NCBI RefSeq assembly: GCF_001592965.1
Contig: NZ_LRPC01000029.1
Location: 62,001 to 126,000 of the forward strand
DNA: 64,000 nt
From: Roseivirga spongicola
GTDB lineage: Bacteria; Bacteroidota; Bacteroidia; Cytophagales; Cyclobacteriaceae
Reading direction: 5' to 3'
Below are positions 1 through 9,514 of the stretch, piece after piece. How positions within the stretch are numbered: position 1 is the first letter of the stretch; every line of letters starts with the position of its first letter. Under the pieces are notes generated by a model. That model was not told the origin of the DNA. It saw nothing but the letters and a program-made list of their open reading frames with translations, and did not search any database. Made by a program: the position numbers and the translations under genes.

Positions 1-403
1 GGAAACCTTCGTTAATTGGGTGTTTTCTAACTACAGCGAATACTGCCTCAATGATACCACCAGCAGCATAGGCCACCAATACAATTGGCAATACCCATCT
101 TGCACCAAACAGCAAATTATCTACGGAGAAGAAAGAAGTTTGCTCTCCAATAGCTACATGATGCTGATAACCAACATTGAATATACCCCAAATCAAACAA
201 GGGATCATGGCGATGACAACTGTCATCATCATTCTCTTCAAGTCTACTGCATCTCTAATCTGGGCACCTTTGTTCCCTGCAGTACTAGCAGGAGAAAACA
301 TAAAAGTTTCACCAGCCTCAAACAGGTAGTAAAACTTCTCCAGTTTACCACCCTTCTCGAACATTGGCTTCTGCTTTTCTAAGATATTATGTAAAAACTT
401 CAT
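1..403 (-). CDS. nqrB: Na+-translocating NADH:quinone reductase subunit B (partial)
   Basis: The reverse strand from position 403 to the window edge reads MKFLHNILEKQKPMFEKGGK and then a hydrophobic stretch, with the phrase SPASTAGNKGAQIRDAVDLK typical of the NqrB N-terminus. NqrB is a membrane subunit of the sodium-pumping NADH:quinone reductase that carries FMN and takes part in quinone reduction. Only about 134 N-terminal residues are present; the rest lies beyond the window. The ATG sits 5 bases after the nqrA stop, so the two are co-transcribed in the usual nqrA-nqrB order. Identification rests on reading the translation; the gene is cut by the window edge, not broken. Confidence 0.93.
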   Translation of the reverse strand, partial: MKFLHNILEKQKPMFEKGGKLEKFYYLFEAGETFMFSPASTAGNKGAQIRDAVDLKRMMMTVVIAMIPCLIWGIFNVGYQHHVAIGEQTSFFSVDNLLFGARWVLPIVLVAYAAGGIIEAVFAVVRKHPINEGF

Positions 404-408
404 TCCAA

Positions 409-1776
409 TTAACCGTTTTGCATCAATTCAATCCCGTTTCTAACCATCTGTTGAACGTCATGTTTAGAAACATCTACATATTCACACAGTGCCAGATCTT
501 CTTCAATTACCTCGTAGATACCAAGCGCTTCCATGTTATCATAATCTTCGGCCAAAATAGCTTTTAGTAGATATACAGGATATATATCCATTGGAGTAAC
601 TTTCTCAAAAACACCTGTCTCTACAAATGCTCTTGGTTCTCCGTTGGTATTAGTATCTAAAACGTACTCTTTGTTCTTTCCATTTAGGAATGAGAATAGT
701 CCCCATGCTCTGTGGAAACTAAGCACCTCTTTTTTAGGCATTATCCATCCTAGGAAGTCTGCATGGTCTCCTTCAGGAAGAACAGAAAGCAGATTGCTAT
801 AGTAACCTAAAGCGCCATCTTTCTCTATCTTCTCTCCAGTTAAAGCATTGCCAGAGATGAATCTCACATTCTCGCTCTTCAGATTGCCTTCAACAATTTT
901 ATTAACACATGCTCCTGTGTAGGTTTTGTAGTATTGCGGCTCAGAAACTTCAGAACCTGCTACTGCTACTACTCTAGAAGCATCGTAAACACCTTTATTG
1001 AATAGTTTACCGATTTGAGCGACACCATATGGAGTTACTGTCCAAACTAAATCACCTTTTCCGATAGGATCTACGTGATGGATTTGAACACCAACATTAC
1101 CTGCTGGGTGCGGGCCACTGAACTTATTATGCTGAACACCTTCAACACCGGAGAAAACAGAAGATACTTCACCGTTCAAATCGTGATTGATATGAATAGT
1201 TCCTTCAGTAAATTTCTTAAGAATTTCTATACCGGTTTTGAAAGCCTCTTCTTCACCTTTTAAGGTAAAGGCGACATCAGCAGCCAAAGGATGGGTATCA
1301 AATGCAGAAATGAAGATAGACTTTGGAGTCTCTTCTTCCTTAGCAATTACACCGTAAGGCCTTTGGATGATGTTCGGCCAAACCCCACCTTTAACCATCT
1401 GAGCAGTAGCCTCTTCTCTAGAAAGGCTCTTGATGTCAGACACGTTATAGGTTTGGAAGGTTTCGTATTGAATTTCTTTGTCGGCCAGAATTTTAATTTC
1501 GAGTAGTTTTCTCTTGGCTCCCCTCTTCACTTCGACTACTTCACCGCTAACTGGAGAGCAGACCATCACGTTTTCCTGCATTTTGTCATACAAAACAGGA
1601 GTTCCAGCCTTCACTACATCGCCTTCAGCCACCAATAGTTTTGGTCTTGTCATTCCGACAAAATCTGTGGGCTTAATAGCAAATGTATCCGAAGGAGGAG
1701 TATTCGCGATTTTCTTCTGCGCCTTCCCGGCAAGGTTGATGTCAAAGCCTTTTTTAAGCTTTACAATTTTAGACAT
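409..1776 (-). CDS. nqrA: Na+-translocating NADH:quinone reductase subunit A
   Basis: This 455-residue protein matches the length and character of NqrA, the cytoplasmic-side subunit of the sodium-translocating NADH:quinone oxidoreductase. The N-terminus (MSKIVKLKKGFDINLAGKAQ) is the family signature. It is followed by a barrel-sandwich segment (residues about 35-90) with GDVVKAGTPVLYDK and SPVSGEVVEVKRGAKR. It begins at an ATG 37 bases downstream of a good Bacteroidota -7 box and is followed 5 bases later by nqrB. It is first gene of the nqr operon, which makes a sodium gradient from NADH oxidation; the antiporter at 45.3 kb could use or balance such a gradient (inference). Confidence 0.95.
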   Translation of the reverse strand: MSKIVKLKKGFDINLAGKAQKKIANTPPSDTFAIKPTDFVGMTRPKLLVAEGDVVKAGTPVLYDKMQENVMVCSPVSGEVVEVKRGAKRKLLEIKILADKEIQYETFQTYNVSDIKSLSREEATAQMVKGGVWPNIIQRPYGVIAKEEETPKSIFISAFDTHPLAADVAFTLKGEEEAFKTGIEILKKFTEGTIHINHDLNGEVSSVFSGVEGVQHNKFSGPHPAGNVGVQIHHVDPIGKGDLVWTVTPYGVAQIGKLFNKGVYDASRVVAVAGSEVSEPQYYKTYTGACVNKIVEGNLKSENVRFISGNALTGEKIEKDGALGYYSNLLSVLPEGDHADFLGWIMPKKEVLSFHRAWGLFSFLNGKNKEYVLDTNTNGEPRAFVETGVFEKVTPMDIYPVYLLKAILAEDYDNMEALGIYEVIEEDLALCEYVDVSKHDVQQMVRNGIELMQNG

Positions 1777-1819
1777 ACTGTATTGAGTTGCGAATCACTA
1801 AGGTTGATCAAAATCGAGG

Positions 1820-1827
1820 CAAAATTA
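1820..1827 (-). promoter_or_regulatory. Putative nqr promoter -7 box (TAATTTTG)
   Basis: On the minus strand the sequence TAATTTTG matches the Bacteroidota primary sigma factor -7 consensus TAnnTTTG. It would place the transcription start near 1813 and give a leader of roughly 37 bases before the nqrA ATG at 1776. No clean -33 TTTG at the usual spacing was found. Confidence 0.5.
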
Positions 1828-1916
1828 ACACTTTTGCACTCAAAAGAAAGGTTAATCTTCCCTTTTCGGTGCGCAATTTAGTCCAAAAAACTTGCTATAA
1901 AAAAGTAGATCGAAAT

Positions 1917-2810
1917 TTATATTTCAACGGTTTCCGCAAAGTGATTTTCGATGTATTGGGCCACATTTTGCATTAGCCACATTGGTGTAGAGGTTGCTCC
2001 GCAAATTCCAACATGGTCGGAGGGTCTTATCCAGTCGAAATCTACCTCCTCTTCGTTCTCCACAAAATAGCTTCTTTCGTTCTGTTGTTTACATACTGAA
2101 TAGAGCGCCTTTCCGTTAGAGCTCTTCTTTCCACTTACAAAGATTATTACATCTACTTCTTCAGAAAACTTGAGCAACTGAGGTTCTCTGTTAGACACTT
2201 GCCTGCAAATACTATCGTTTGCTGTAAAGTCAATTTCTTCTAGTTCACCTTTATGAGCCTTTATTCTTTCTTCAATCAGCTCGCGGATATGGTAAAAGCC
2301 TTTGGTGCTTTTGGTGGTTTGAGAGAAAAGAGTGACTGGCTTGCTGAAATCGATTTTATCCAGATCAGCTTCTTCCATTACAATAATGGCTTCATTATTA
2401 GTTTGACCTGTTAGACCTATTACTTCGGCATGACCAGTTTTTCCATAAATAACAATCTGGCCTCCTGCTTTCTTTATCTTATCGTAGGCAATTTTCACTC
2501 TATTCTGAAGCTTGAGCACCACAGGACAAGAAGCATCTACCAACTCTATATTATTCTCTAATGCTAACTGATAGGTTTCTGGCGGTTCGCCATGAGCACG
2601 AATTAACACCTTGGAATCCTTGATATTCTTAAGGTCGTCTCTTTCAATTATCTTGAGGCCTTTATCATTGAGGCGTTTCACCTCCATGCTGTTATGCACG
2701 ATATCTCCCAAGCAGTAAAGAGAGCCCTCCTGCATTTCGTCCTCTGCCATTTGAATGGCGAATTCTACGCCAAAACAATACCCCGAATTTTGATCTATCG
2801 TTACTTGCAT
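1917..2810 (-). CDS. ispH: 4-hydroxy-3-methylbut-2-enyl diphosphate reductase (LytB)
   Basis: A 297-residue IspH of normal length. It is the iron-sulfur enzyme that performs the last step of the methylerythritol phosphate pathway, turning HMBPP into IPP and DMAPP in the cytoplasm. The three cluster-binding cysteines are visible: Cys12 (GYCFGVEFA), Cys95 (DASCPVV) and Cys202 (NDSICRQ). The proton-relay glutamate is in GHAEVIG (about Glu129) and TTKST lies near residue 165. The gene starts 9 bases after the cmk stop on the same strand, so the two form an operon, a neighbourhood known in Bacteroidota. Confidence 0.96.
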   Translation of the reverse strand: MQVTIDQNSGYCFGVEFAIQMAEDEMQEGSLYCLGDIVHNSMEVKRLNDKGLKIIERDDLKNIKDSKVLIRAHGEPPETYQLALENNIELVDASCPVVLKLQNRVKIAYDKIKKAGGQIVIYGKTGHAEVIGLTGQTNNEAIIVMEEADLDKIDFSKPVTLFSQTTKSTKGFYHIRELIEERIKAHKGELEEIDFTANDSICRQVSNREPQLLKFSEEVDVIIFVSGKKSSNGKALYSVCKQQNERSYFVENEEEVDFDWIRPSDHVGICGATSTPMWLMQNVAQYIENHFAETVEI

Positions 2811-2819
2811 ACACTTATT

Positions 2820-3503
2820 CTATTCTGCCTCAATACGTTGCAATGCCAAATCTAATACTTTTTGCACTTGCTCTTCAAACAATAAATTAGAAGTATCTAC
2901 CTCTATAGCATCTTCTACTTTTATTAATGGGCTTTCATCTCTAGTGGAGTCAATTCTATCTCGCTCCTCAAGGTTTTTCATTATCTCATCAAGCGCAACT
3001 TCCTCTCCTTTTTCTCTCAACTCTGCCTGTCTCCTCTTAGCTCTCACTTCGGTAGAGGCTGTCATAAAGAGCTTCAGCTCTGCTTCTGGAAAAACAACGG
3101 AACCAATATCTCTACCGTCCATTACTACTCCTTTGTCTTTTCCCATTTGTTGCTGCTGTGCCACCATAGCCACTCTCACTTCTTTGATAGCTGCTACTTG
3201 ACTAACACTCCCCGCAACTCTCATTGAACGTATCTCCTCTTCAACATTTTGTCCATTCAAAAAGGTTTCGTTTTTCTGAGATTCCTGATTATATCGAAAG
3301 TCTATTGTAATCTGTTCAAGTGCTTGAATAACAGATTCTTTAGAAGTTAAATCAACAGCTTCATTCAACACATAAAGCGTTACAGCGCGATACATGGCTC
3401 CTGTATCTATAAACTTATAGCCTAGAGTTTTGGCAACGGCCTTAGCTGTACTACTTTTTCCACAGCCCGAAAGCCCATCTATCGCAATATTGATTTTCGC
3501 CAT
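2820..3503 (-). CDS. cmk: Cytidylate kinase
   Basis: Cytidylate kinase phosphorylates CMP/dCMP with ATP in pyrimidine nucleotide metabolism. The 227-residue product has the P-loop GLSGCGKSS near residues 10-18, FIDTGAMYRAVTLY, the DGRDIGSVVFPEA segment and the lid-region arginines of RAKRRQAEL. The reading frame can also open one codon upstream at a GTG (3506), but the ATG at 3503 is preferred. It is the first gene of the cmk-ispH operon. A TACCTTTG -7 box 17 bases upstream on the minus strand implies a very short leader. Confidence 0.95.
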   Translation of the reverse strand: MAKINIAIDGLSGCGKSSTAKAVAKTLGYKFIDTGAMYRAVTLYVLNEAVDLTSKESVIQALEQITIDFRYNQESQKNETFLNGQNVEEEIRSMRVAGSVSQVAAIKEVRVAMVAQQQQMGKDKGVVMDGRDIGSVVFPEAELKLFMTASTEVRAKRRQAELREKGEEVALDEIMKNLEERDRIDSTRDESPLIKVEDAIEVDTSNLLFEEQVQKVLDLALQRIEAE

Positions 3504-3519
3504 CACAGAAATTTGGTCG

Positions 3520-3527
3520 CAAAGGTA
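3520..3527 (-). promoter_or_regulatory. Putative cmk-ispH promoter -7 box (TACCTTTG)
   Basis: A perfect TAnnTTTG match on the minus strand, with TTTA about 20 bases upstream as a near match to the -33 TTTG. The start site would be near 3513, about ten bases before the cmk ATG. It lies in the 84-base divergent spacer shared with the adenine deaminase gene. Confidence 0.5.
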
Positions 3528-3587
3528 CAGTTCAAAGTTTTATGTTCTAAACCTTTTGTGGGAACTTAGCACCTCTAAAGCAGAAAC

Positions 3588-5213
3588 ATGAAAATATCAG
3601 GCCATATAGTTGACGTAAGAAATAGAAGGATGTTTGATGGTGAAATAACCGTACAAAACGATCGAATTATCTCTATTGAAGAAACTGAAAAAGTTGACGA
3701 TCAATACATACTACCTGGATTCATAGATTCTCATGTTCATGTGGAAAGTTCCATGTTAGTGCCGTCTGAGTTTGCCCGACTAGCAGTTGTTCACGGCACC
3801 GTTTCAACCGTTTCCGACCCTCATGAGATTGGAAATGTATTGGGAGTTGAAGGGGTAGAATACATGATTGAAAATGGAAAGAAGGCGAACTTCAAGTTCA
3901 ATTTTGGTGCTCCTTCTTGCGTTCCTGCAACCACTTTTGAAACTGCCGGTGCAGAAATAACTCCCGAAGAAGTTGAGTATTTGCTTAAGAAACCTGAAGT
4001 AAAATATCTGGCTGAAATGATGAATTGGCCAGGGGTTCTCTTTAAAGATGAAACGGTTTATAAAAAACTAAATATTGCCAAGGAATTAGGAAAACCTATA
4101 GATGGCCATGCACCAGGCTTGCGAGGCGAACAAGCCGAGCAATATATTAAAGCGGGCATGAGCACCGACCATGAATGCTTTACAGCCGATGAAGCCAGAG
4201 ACAAGCTCAAGCACGGAATGAAAATAGCCATTCGTGAAGGCTCTGCGGCTAAGAACTTTGAGGCTCTGGTAGAACTCTTTGCCGAAGCACCAGAAATGCT
4301 CATGTTCTGCTCTGACGATAAACACCCTGATAATTTGGTTGAAGGCCATGTTGACCAATTAGTGAAAAGAGCTTTAGCCAAAGGCCATGATTTATTCGAT
4401 GTGCTTACCGCTGCTTGCGTCACACCTATCGATCATTATAAATTAGATGTTGGCTCTTTGCAAAAAGGAGACTTTGCCGACTTTATTGTAGTGAACAATC
4501 TCAAAGACTTTAAAGTAAGTCACACCTATATAAATGGAATACATGTTGCCGACAACGGTAAAACCCTAATTGAGCGAGTAGAGAATGACATTATTAATCA
4601 GTTCAATTGCAACCCAATCAGCCTTACAGACATCCAGGTAAGAGCTGAGTCGAGCTCGGTTCATGTTATCGAAGCACTGGATGGTCAGCTGATTACGAAC
4701 TGTTTAGAGTATCCAACAAAAACTGATAGCGAAGGCAATGCTATTTCTGATATTGAGAATGATGTGCTCAAAATGGTAGTGGTCAATCGATACAACCCTG
4801 CCCCTCCAGCCATTGCATTCATTAAAAATTTCAACCTAAAAGAAGGGGCTATCGCTTCTTCTGTAGGCCACGATTCTCATAATATTATTGCAGTGGGAGC
4901 GGATGATGAATCTATTGTAAAGGCCGTAAACTTGGTGATTGAAGCAAGCGGTGGAGTTAGTGCTGTTTCTCCTACTTCTGAAATGGTTTTACCATTACCT
5001 GTTGCTGGTATAATGTCTGCTGAAAATGGCTATGAAGTAGCCAAAAAGTACACTTTAATTGACAAAATGTCGAAGAGTTTAGGCAGCACCTTAAACTCGC
5101 CATTCATGACATTATCTTTTATGGCACTGCTTGTAATACCTAAGCTCAAGCTCAGCGACTTAGGTCTATTCGATGGAGAAAAGTTTGAGTTCAAGAGCCT
5201 CTTCAAAAAATAG
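3588..5213 (+). CDS. ade: Adenine deaminase
   Basis: A 541-residue amidohydrolase of the bacterial Ade family, which hydrolyses adenine to hypoxanthine and ammonia in purine salvage. Metal-binding and signature motifs are present: GFIDSHVHVESSM (residues about 44-56), SDPHEIGNVLG, the DGHAPGLRG histidine, and CSDDKHPDNLVEGHVD. The C-terminal region carries EGAIASSVGHDSHNI, also characteristic of the family. It is transcribed divergently from cmk and has no obvious partner downstream. Confidence 0.94.
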   Translation: MKISGHIVDVRNRRMFDGEITVQNDRIISIEETEKVDDQYILPGFIDSHVHVESSMLVPSEFARLAVVHGTVSTVSDPHEIGNVLGVEGVEYMIENGKKANFKFNFGAPSCVPATTFETAGAEITPEEVEYLLKKPEVKYLAEMMNWPGVLFKDETVYKKLNIAKELGKPIDGHAPGLRGEQAEQYIKAGMSTDHECFTADEARDKLKHGMKIAIREGSAAKNFEALVELFAEAPEMLMFCSDDKHPDNLVEGHVDQLVKRALAKGHDLFDVLTAACVTPIDHYKLDVGSLQKGDFADFIVVNNLKDFKVSHTYINGIHVADNGKTLIERVENDIINQFNCNPISLTDIQVRAESSSVHVIEALDGQLITNCLEYPTKTDSEGNAISDIENDVLKMVVVNRYNPAPPAIAFIKNFNLKEGAIASSVGHDSHNIIAVGADDESIVKAVNLVIEASGGVSAVSPTSEMVLPLPVAGIMSAENGYEVAKKYTLIDKMSKSLGSTLNSPFMTLSFMALLVIPKLKLSDLGLFDGEKFEFKSLFKK

Positions 5214-5268
5214 CAATTCGCAACAATTTGATAATCCTTTAGTACATTCTTACTTTATAAGTAAGCGT

Positions 5269-5276
5269 TACTTTTG
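5269..5276 (+). promoter_or_regulatory. Putative promoter -7 box (TACTTTTG) for the TPR gene
   Basis: TACTTTTG matches the Bacteroidota TAnnTTTG box and lies 57 bases before the ATG at 5334, giving a leader of about 50 bases. No convincing -33 element was seen at the usual spacing. Confidence 0.45.
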
Positions 5277-5333
5277 CGCCTTAAATAAATTTTGGCTACA
5301 ACTTTGCTATTATCTATTCGTAAATTTGAGACT

Positions 5334-6647
5334 ATGAAAAAGATATTCTTTCTACTATTATCAATACTCACACTCAATTCAGCCTTTGCGCAGGCTGACC
5401 TGAAGCTTCCAGAAGACCCTCAATTACAGGCTGAAGCTAAGAGAAGGTTTGCCATTTCCGTAGATGCAATGTCGGCCGATAGATACAGAGAAGCAGCCAA
5501 CGCATTACACTGGTTAATGAAAAATGCTCCTGAATTATATGACGGATTATACATTAACGGTTACAAGGCTTATGAAGCACTAGCCGAAGCGGAGAGCGAT
5601 GAAGCAAAAAAGAATGTATTACTAGATTCAATGTTCTTGAGCTTCGACCTTAAAGCAAAATACTTTGAACTTACCGACTTGGAAGTAAACAACAAGGCAT
5701 ATCGTTACTACAAATATTGGAAGTCTAATAAGGAGAAAATGGGTGAAGCCATTACTGCCTATGAAAAGGCTTACGAAAAGCCATCTGAAGTAATCAACAA
5801 CAACTTGGTTTCTTACATGGACATTATTAGAAGAGCTAAAGCCTATGGCGAAGATATTCCTAGCGATCAGGTATTTGATGTTTATACTCAAGTGATGGAG
5901 AATATAGACATGAAGGAAGCTCAAGGTGAAAATGCTGAGAGATTAGCAAAATATAGAGATGCTGTGAATAGCTTGCTTACCATGACAATGGGCGATGAGC
6001 TTAACTGCGACTTCATCAACAACAATCTTGCACCACAATTAGACGAGTCCAATGATATTAAACTAGCAAAGAATGTTTTCCGTTTGCTGTTAAACCAACA
6101 GTGTAGCGATAGTCCATACTTTATTAAAGCAGCAGAAATTATTCAGTCAGAAGAGCCTACTGAAGGAATAGCCAAGGTTATTGGTCAGAGAGCTGCAGTT
6201 GCGGGAGAGTATGAAAAAGCCATTCAATACTATACTCAGGCTATTGAGTTATCTACTGATAGTGAGAAAAAAGCCGACCTATTATTAAGCCTAACTTCTG
6301 TTTACATTAGAATGGGTAACAAGCCAGAGGCTAGAAAAATTGCGCTTCAGGCTGCCGATTTAGACAAATCTGCAGAAAAGCAAGCTCTTACTTTAGTGGC
6401 TAACATGTATATGAATAGCTGGGATGAGTGTTCGAGAAAAATATCTCAGATAGATGATAGAGCCATTTATATGGCAGCTTATGATTTATACCAGAAAGTA
6501 GGCAACCAAGAGGGTATGGCCGAAGCTAAAAAGCAATTCCCTACTATTTCTGATGTATTTACAGCAAACAAAAAGGAAGGCGACCCAATTAGAGTTGGCT
6601 GTTGGATAAACGTTTCAACAACTATTAAAACTAGACCTTCGAACTAA
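5334..6647 (+). CDS. Secreted TPR-repeat protein
   Basis: A 437-residue protein starting with a classic signal peptide (MKKIFFLLLSILTLNSAFA) and then mostly alpha-helical repeats. Tetratricopeptide-like units are visible around residues 280-380, for example AGEYEKAIQYYTQAIELS followed by LTSVYIRMGNKPEARKIALQA. The open frame extends upstream to a TTG at 5292, but the ATG at 5334 directly precedes the signal peptide and is chosen. It probably sits in the periplasm as a scaffold; no enzymatic domain is recognisable. The small coiled-coil gene follows after one base, so they are likely co-transcribed. Confidence 0.82.
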   Translation: MKKIFFLLLSILTLNSAFAQADLKLPEDPQLQAEAKRRFAISVDAMSADRYREAANALHWLMKNAPELYDGLYINGYKAYEALAEAESDEAKKNVLLDSMFLSFDLKAKYFELTDLEVNNKAYRYYKYWKSNKEKMGEAITAYEKAYEKPSEVINNNLVSYMDIIRRAKAYGEDIPSDQVFDVYTQVMENIDMKEAQGENAERLAKYRDAVNSLLTMTMGDELNCDFINNNLAPQLDESNDIKLAKNVFRLLLNQQCSDSPYFIKAAEIIQSEEPTEGIAKVIGQRAAVAGEYEKAIQYYTQAIELSTDSEKKADLLLSLTSVYIRMGNKPEARKIALQAADLDKSAEKQALTLVANMYMNSWDECSRKISQIDDRAIYMAAYDLYQKVGNQEGMAEAKKQFPTISDVFTANKKEGDPIRVGCWINVSTTIKTRPSN

Positions 6648-6648
6648 G

Positions 6649-6927
6649 ATGGATACTGAAAAACTCTTAAAAGACATTCGCGATAGAATTGACGAGCTTA
6701 TTGACAAGGCGAAAGATGCTGGTGCAGAAGCTCGTGAAGAAATGGAAGATGTAATTGAAGACCTGAAAGAGCAGCGAGACAAGCTAGAAGACAAGCTTCA
6801 GGACTTCAAAAGCAAAAATGAGCCTAAATTCGAGGAAGCCAAATTCCATATTAGAAAAGCTGCTGAAGAATTAGAACAGGCTGTCAGAAAGCTATTTAGG
6901 AAAGGCCCTGGTGCCGAAGAGGTTTAA
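6649..6927 (+). CDS. Small charged coiled-coil protein
   Basis: A 92-residue, highly charged, almost entirely helical protein with heptad-like spacing (for example ELIDKAKDAGAEAREEMEDV). It has no signal peptide or membrane segment. It resembles YtxH-like or apolipoprotein-like small helical proteins in composition, but no family can be assigned with confidence. It starts one base after the TPR gene and is followed by an intrinsic terminator, so it is the last gene of a two-gene unit. Confidence 0.75.
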   Translation: MDTEKLLKDIRDRIDELIDKAKDAGAEAREEMEDVIEDLKEQRDKLEDKLQDFKSKNEPKFEEAKFHIRKAAEELEQAVRKLFRKGPGAEEV

Positions 6928-6948
6928 GTTCCAGAGGAATTTAACAAG

Positions 6949-6980
6949 AAGAGGAACTGTCATTGACGGTTCCTCTTTTT
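6949..6980 (+). terminator. Intrinsic terminator
   Basis: Arms AAGAGGAAC and GTTCCTCTT form a perfect 9-bp stem around an 11-base loop and run directly into a T stretch. It closes the TPR/coiled-coil unit 21 bases after the stop codon. Confidence 0.88.
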
Positions 6981-7049
6981 ATTTCAGGCAGTTTTAATTC
7001 CCAAAAAGAAATTTATTGAGCATAGTATTATCAGGTGATCCATTTACCT

Positions 7050-9443
7050 CTAAGACTTCTCAGAAATTTTCACCACTATTTTGCTGCCTTTTAAGAGTTT
7101 TCCGAACTCTTCTGACTCTACCTGTTCCCCTTCTACCATCTCCGCATTATTTGGTAATACTACATTGAAGTTTGCATCTGATTGTTCTATACTCAGCTGG
7201 CTTTCATTATCTGAAATTCGCTCAAAACGAATACTGATGTTATTAGTACCTATTCTAATATTCTCAAGTTCAGCCTCATTCCAAGCCAATGGCATTTTAG
7301 GGGATATTTTCACTTGGTTTAAATGCGCCATCGGCTCTATTCCAAAGAACTGTTTTACTATTGGAACAGCATAAGAATAAATATTCCAAGCCTGTGCGTG
7401 CATTCCAAAGTCTGGACTTACTTCATACATAGAGCCTGGCAAAGCATAACTGAATGAATTGGTCATTCTTTGAAGATACTCCAAGGCATTATCTGGCCTG
7501 CCATAGTTATTCTCCGCAATAGCCTGAACACCCGTAGGCAAGGTCATAACAGCTCCTGTGTAAGAGAAAACCTTCATCTTTTTGGCAAAGCCGCTATCAT
7601 CTGTACCGGCAGACTCATCGCGATCTATTCCAGTAACAAACATCCCAAACGGATTTACATATTTGCTTCCTGTATTCAATGCTTCTATGGCCTTTTCCGG
7701 CTCAGCCACTCCTACTTCCATTGGCGTGTTTACCACCCAATTGTGATAAAGCACAAAGCCTTGCTTCTTATTTGCAGGGTATTGACTCACCCTTCGCTGC
7801 GTTGCCTTTAACTCTTCCACAGCCCAAGGTTTATTCAAAGTATCTGCCCGAACAATAGCTCCTTCTATCAGATGCTCTGCTTCTTTGGCCGTTCCTATGA
7901 AATCGGCATAAGAGTTAAACTCATCTACCCAAAAGTCATTATTGATGATTTCTGACAGCTTTTCTGCTTTGCCTCTATAATCTACTGCTTGCTCAGTTTT
8001 CCCGAGCACTTCGGCCATTTCTGCAGCATCTATAAAGGCTTTGTAAGTGTAGGCTGCTACATCAATCATTTCCGATTCCAACCCATGAATTTCCATCATG
8101 CCGTAACCATCGGCCAAGAGGTTTCCATCCTCATCGTTTTCCTTCAATAGCCAGTCGAGTCCTGCCTCAACGGTTGGATAGTACTTTCTTAGGAAGTCCA
8201 TATCACCCGACCATTTAAACACCTCCCATATCAACGTGGCGTATTGGGGAGTTTCATTCAGGTTACCCGGGTTGAAAACTACCCCGTTGGTACTCATTTC
8301 GTGAATGATTTTTCCCGAACCATTATTCACAGCATTGGAAACGCTATCGATCATTTCTATGGTTGAATAAACAATATCCTTCATGCCGATAGCCATAGCA
8401 CCCTGCAAGGCATATTCTGAATCTGCACCAAAGAACCATGGATAGTCAGGGTTTCCGGCAGTAATTCCTCTACCCAAACCATCTACATCATTGATGAGCC
8501 AATCGGTATTGTACTTCACCCAACGGAAAGCCTCTTCGAGCTTCTTATCAGGAATAGTAAGCTTGGCCTGATCAGCAATGGTCTGATATCTATTCGCTTT
8601 GGCTTGAAGCATTTGTTCTGCATTAGCCTGCACCTTATTCAGAGTGGTGATAGCCTCTGCATTAGACTCATCAGAGCCCGCAATGACAAATGGAAGAACC
8701 GCATGACCGAAGGGTGGAACTTCCACCGAGTAACTTAGCGATCCGTTGGCCCCCATACCTGCTCTTTGATAGTCGCAGGTGCTAACATTTAACTCATGAG
8801 CATTTGGCTTTAATGTTGAAGCATAAACCACGTGCCAATCGTTGTTTGAATCCTTTCCTTCTATCCCCTGAATAGATTCATTCCAGCTCACTTCATCTTC
8901 CCCATCAATCATTTCCGACCTCTCACCTAACCAAACGGGTCTAAGGTCTACCATACCGTTGAAGGTAAATATCAGCTCTTGCAGGGTCTCACTGTTATTG
9001 GTAATTTCATACTCTACATAAACCGCTTCTTCTCCATCGGGAACAAACTGCTTACGGGTAGCCGTAAGCATCAAATCTTTTACTTCAAACTCGTGAGTAT
9101 TAGTAAAAGGATAATTCACAAACTGCTTGGCGCTATCTAAACAATAGTTTACTCCATCTTTACTGATTTGTGCCGAAAAACCATCCATTAGTTTGATTGG
9201 ATGATTCCAGATCCCTCCCATTTCTCCAGTAACATGCCAGCCCAAATCTGGGAAAGTACCATTCTGATGCCCAACCATGTAAGTCTTATCACCTGGAGTT
9301 AGATAAGGCGAAGCCAAATACTCTGGCTCACCTGCGATGCTTTCAGAATCGGTTAATACAGTATTGAAAACTGATTCTTCTGGAGCTTTGGTGCAGGCAG
9401 AAATGATTAAAGTACCGAGCAATAAGAGGGCAGGCTTTTTCAT
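7050..9443 (-). CDS. Glycogen-debranching-like (six-hairpin) glycosidase lipoprotein
   Basis: A 797-residue lipoprotein: the signal MKKPALLLLGTLIISAC ends in a lipobox with Cys17. The N-terminal third is a beta-sandwich type region (residues about 30-320). The rest resembles an (alpha/alpha)6 catalytic barrel, with WVKYNTDWLINDVDGLGRG, PDYPWFFGADSEYAL and a repeated helical pattern seen in debranching-enzyme-like and GH15-like glycosidases. Substrate and exact family are not determined. The open frame extends upstream to 9611 inside the permease gene, but the lipoprotein signal fixes the start at 9443. It lies 71 bases after the last permease on the same strand and may be the distal gene of that operon. 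Confidence 0.72.
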   Translation of the reverse strand: MKKPALLLLGTLIISACTKAPEESVFNTVLTDSESIAGEPEYLASPYLTPGDKTYMVGHQNGTFPDLGWHVTGEMGGIWNHPIKLMDGFSAQISKDGVNYCLDSAKQFVNYPFTNTHEFEVKDLMLTATRKQFVPDGEEAVYVEYEITNNSETLQELIFTFNGMVDLRPVWLGERSEMIDGEDEVSWNESIQGIEGKDSNNDWHVVYASTLKPNAHELNVSTCDYQRAGMGANGSLSYSVEVPPFGHAVLPFVIAGSDESNAEAITTLNKVQANAEQMLQAKANRYQTIADQAKLTIPDKKLEEAFRWVKYNTDWLINDVDGLGRGITAGNPDYPWFFGADSEYALQGAMAIGMKDIVYSTIEMIDSVSNAVNNGSGKIIHEMSTNGVVFNPGNLNETPQYATLIWEVFKWSGDMDFLRKYYPTVEAGLDWLLKENDEDGNLLADGYGMMEIHGLESEMIDVAAYTYKAFIDAAEMAEVLGKTEQAVDYRGKAEKLSEIINNDFWVDEFNSYADFIGTAKEAEHLIEGAIVRADTLNKPWAVEELKATQRRVSQYPANKKQGFVLYHNWVVNTPMEVGVAEPEKAIEALNTGSKYVNPFGMFVTGIDRDESAGTDDSGFAKKMKVFSYTGAVMTLPTGVQAIAENNYGRPDNALEYLQRMTNSFSYALPGSMYEVSPDFGMHAQAWNIYSYAVPIVKQFFGIEPMAHLNQVKISPKMPLAWNEAELENIRIGTNNISIRFERISDNESQLSIEQSDANFNVVLPNNAEMVEGEQVESEEFGKLLKGSKIVVKISEKS

Positions 9444-9514
9444 GTTATCGACTTGATTTACGCTAAACTTAAGTAATGCCTTCTGTTTAGCAAAGTCGAT
9501 TTTGGGAATAAAAG

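Noticed and set aside
1075-1786. Plus-strand open frames across nqrA
   Set aside because: They are shadows of the well-supported nqrA gene on the minus strand and have no recognisable protein features.
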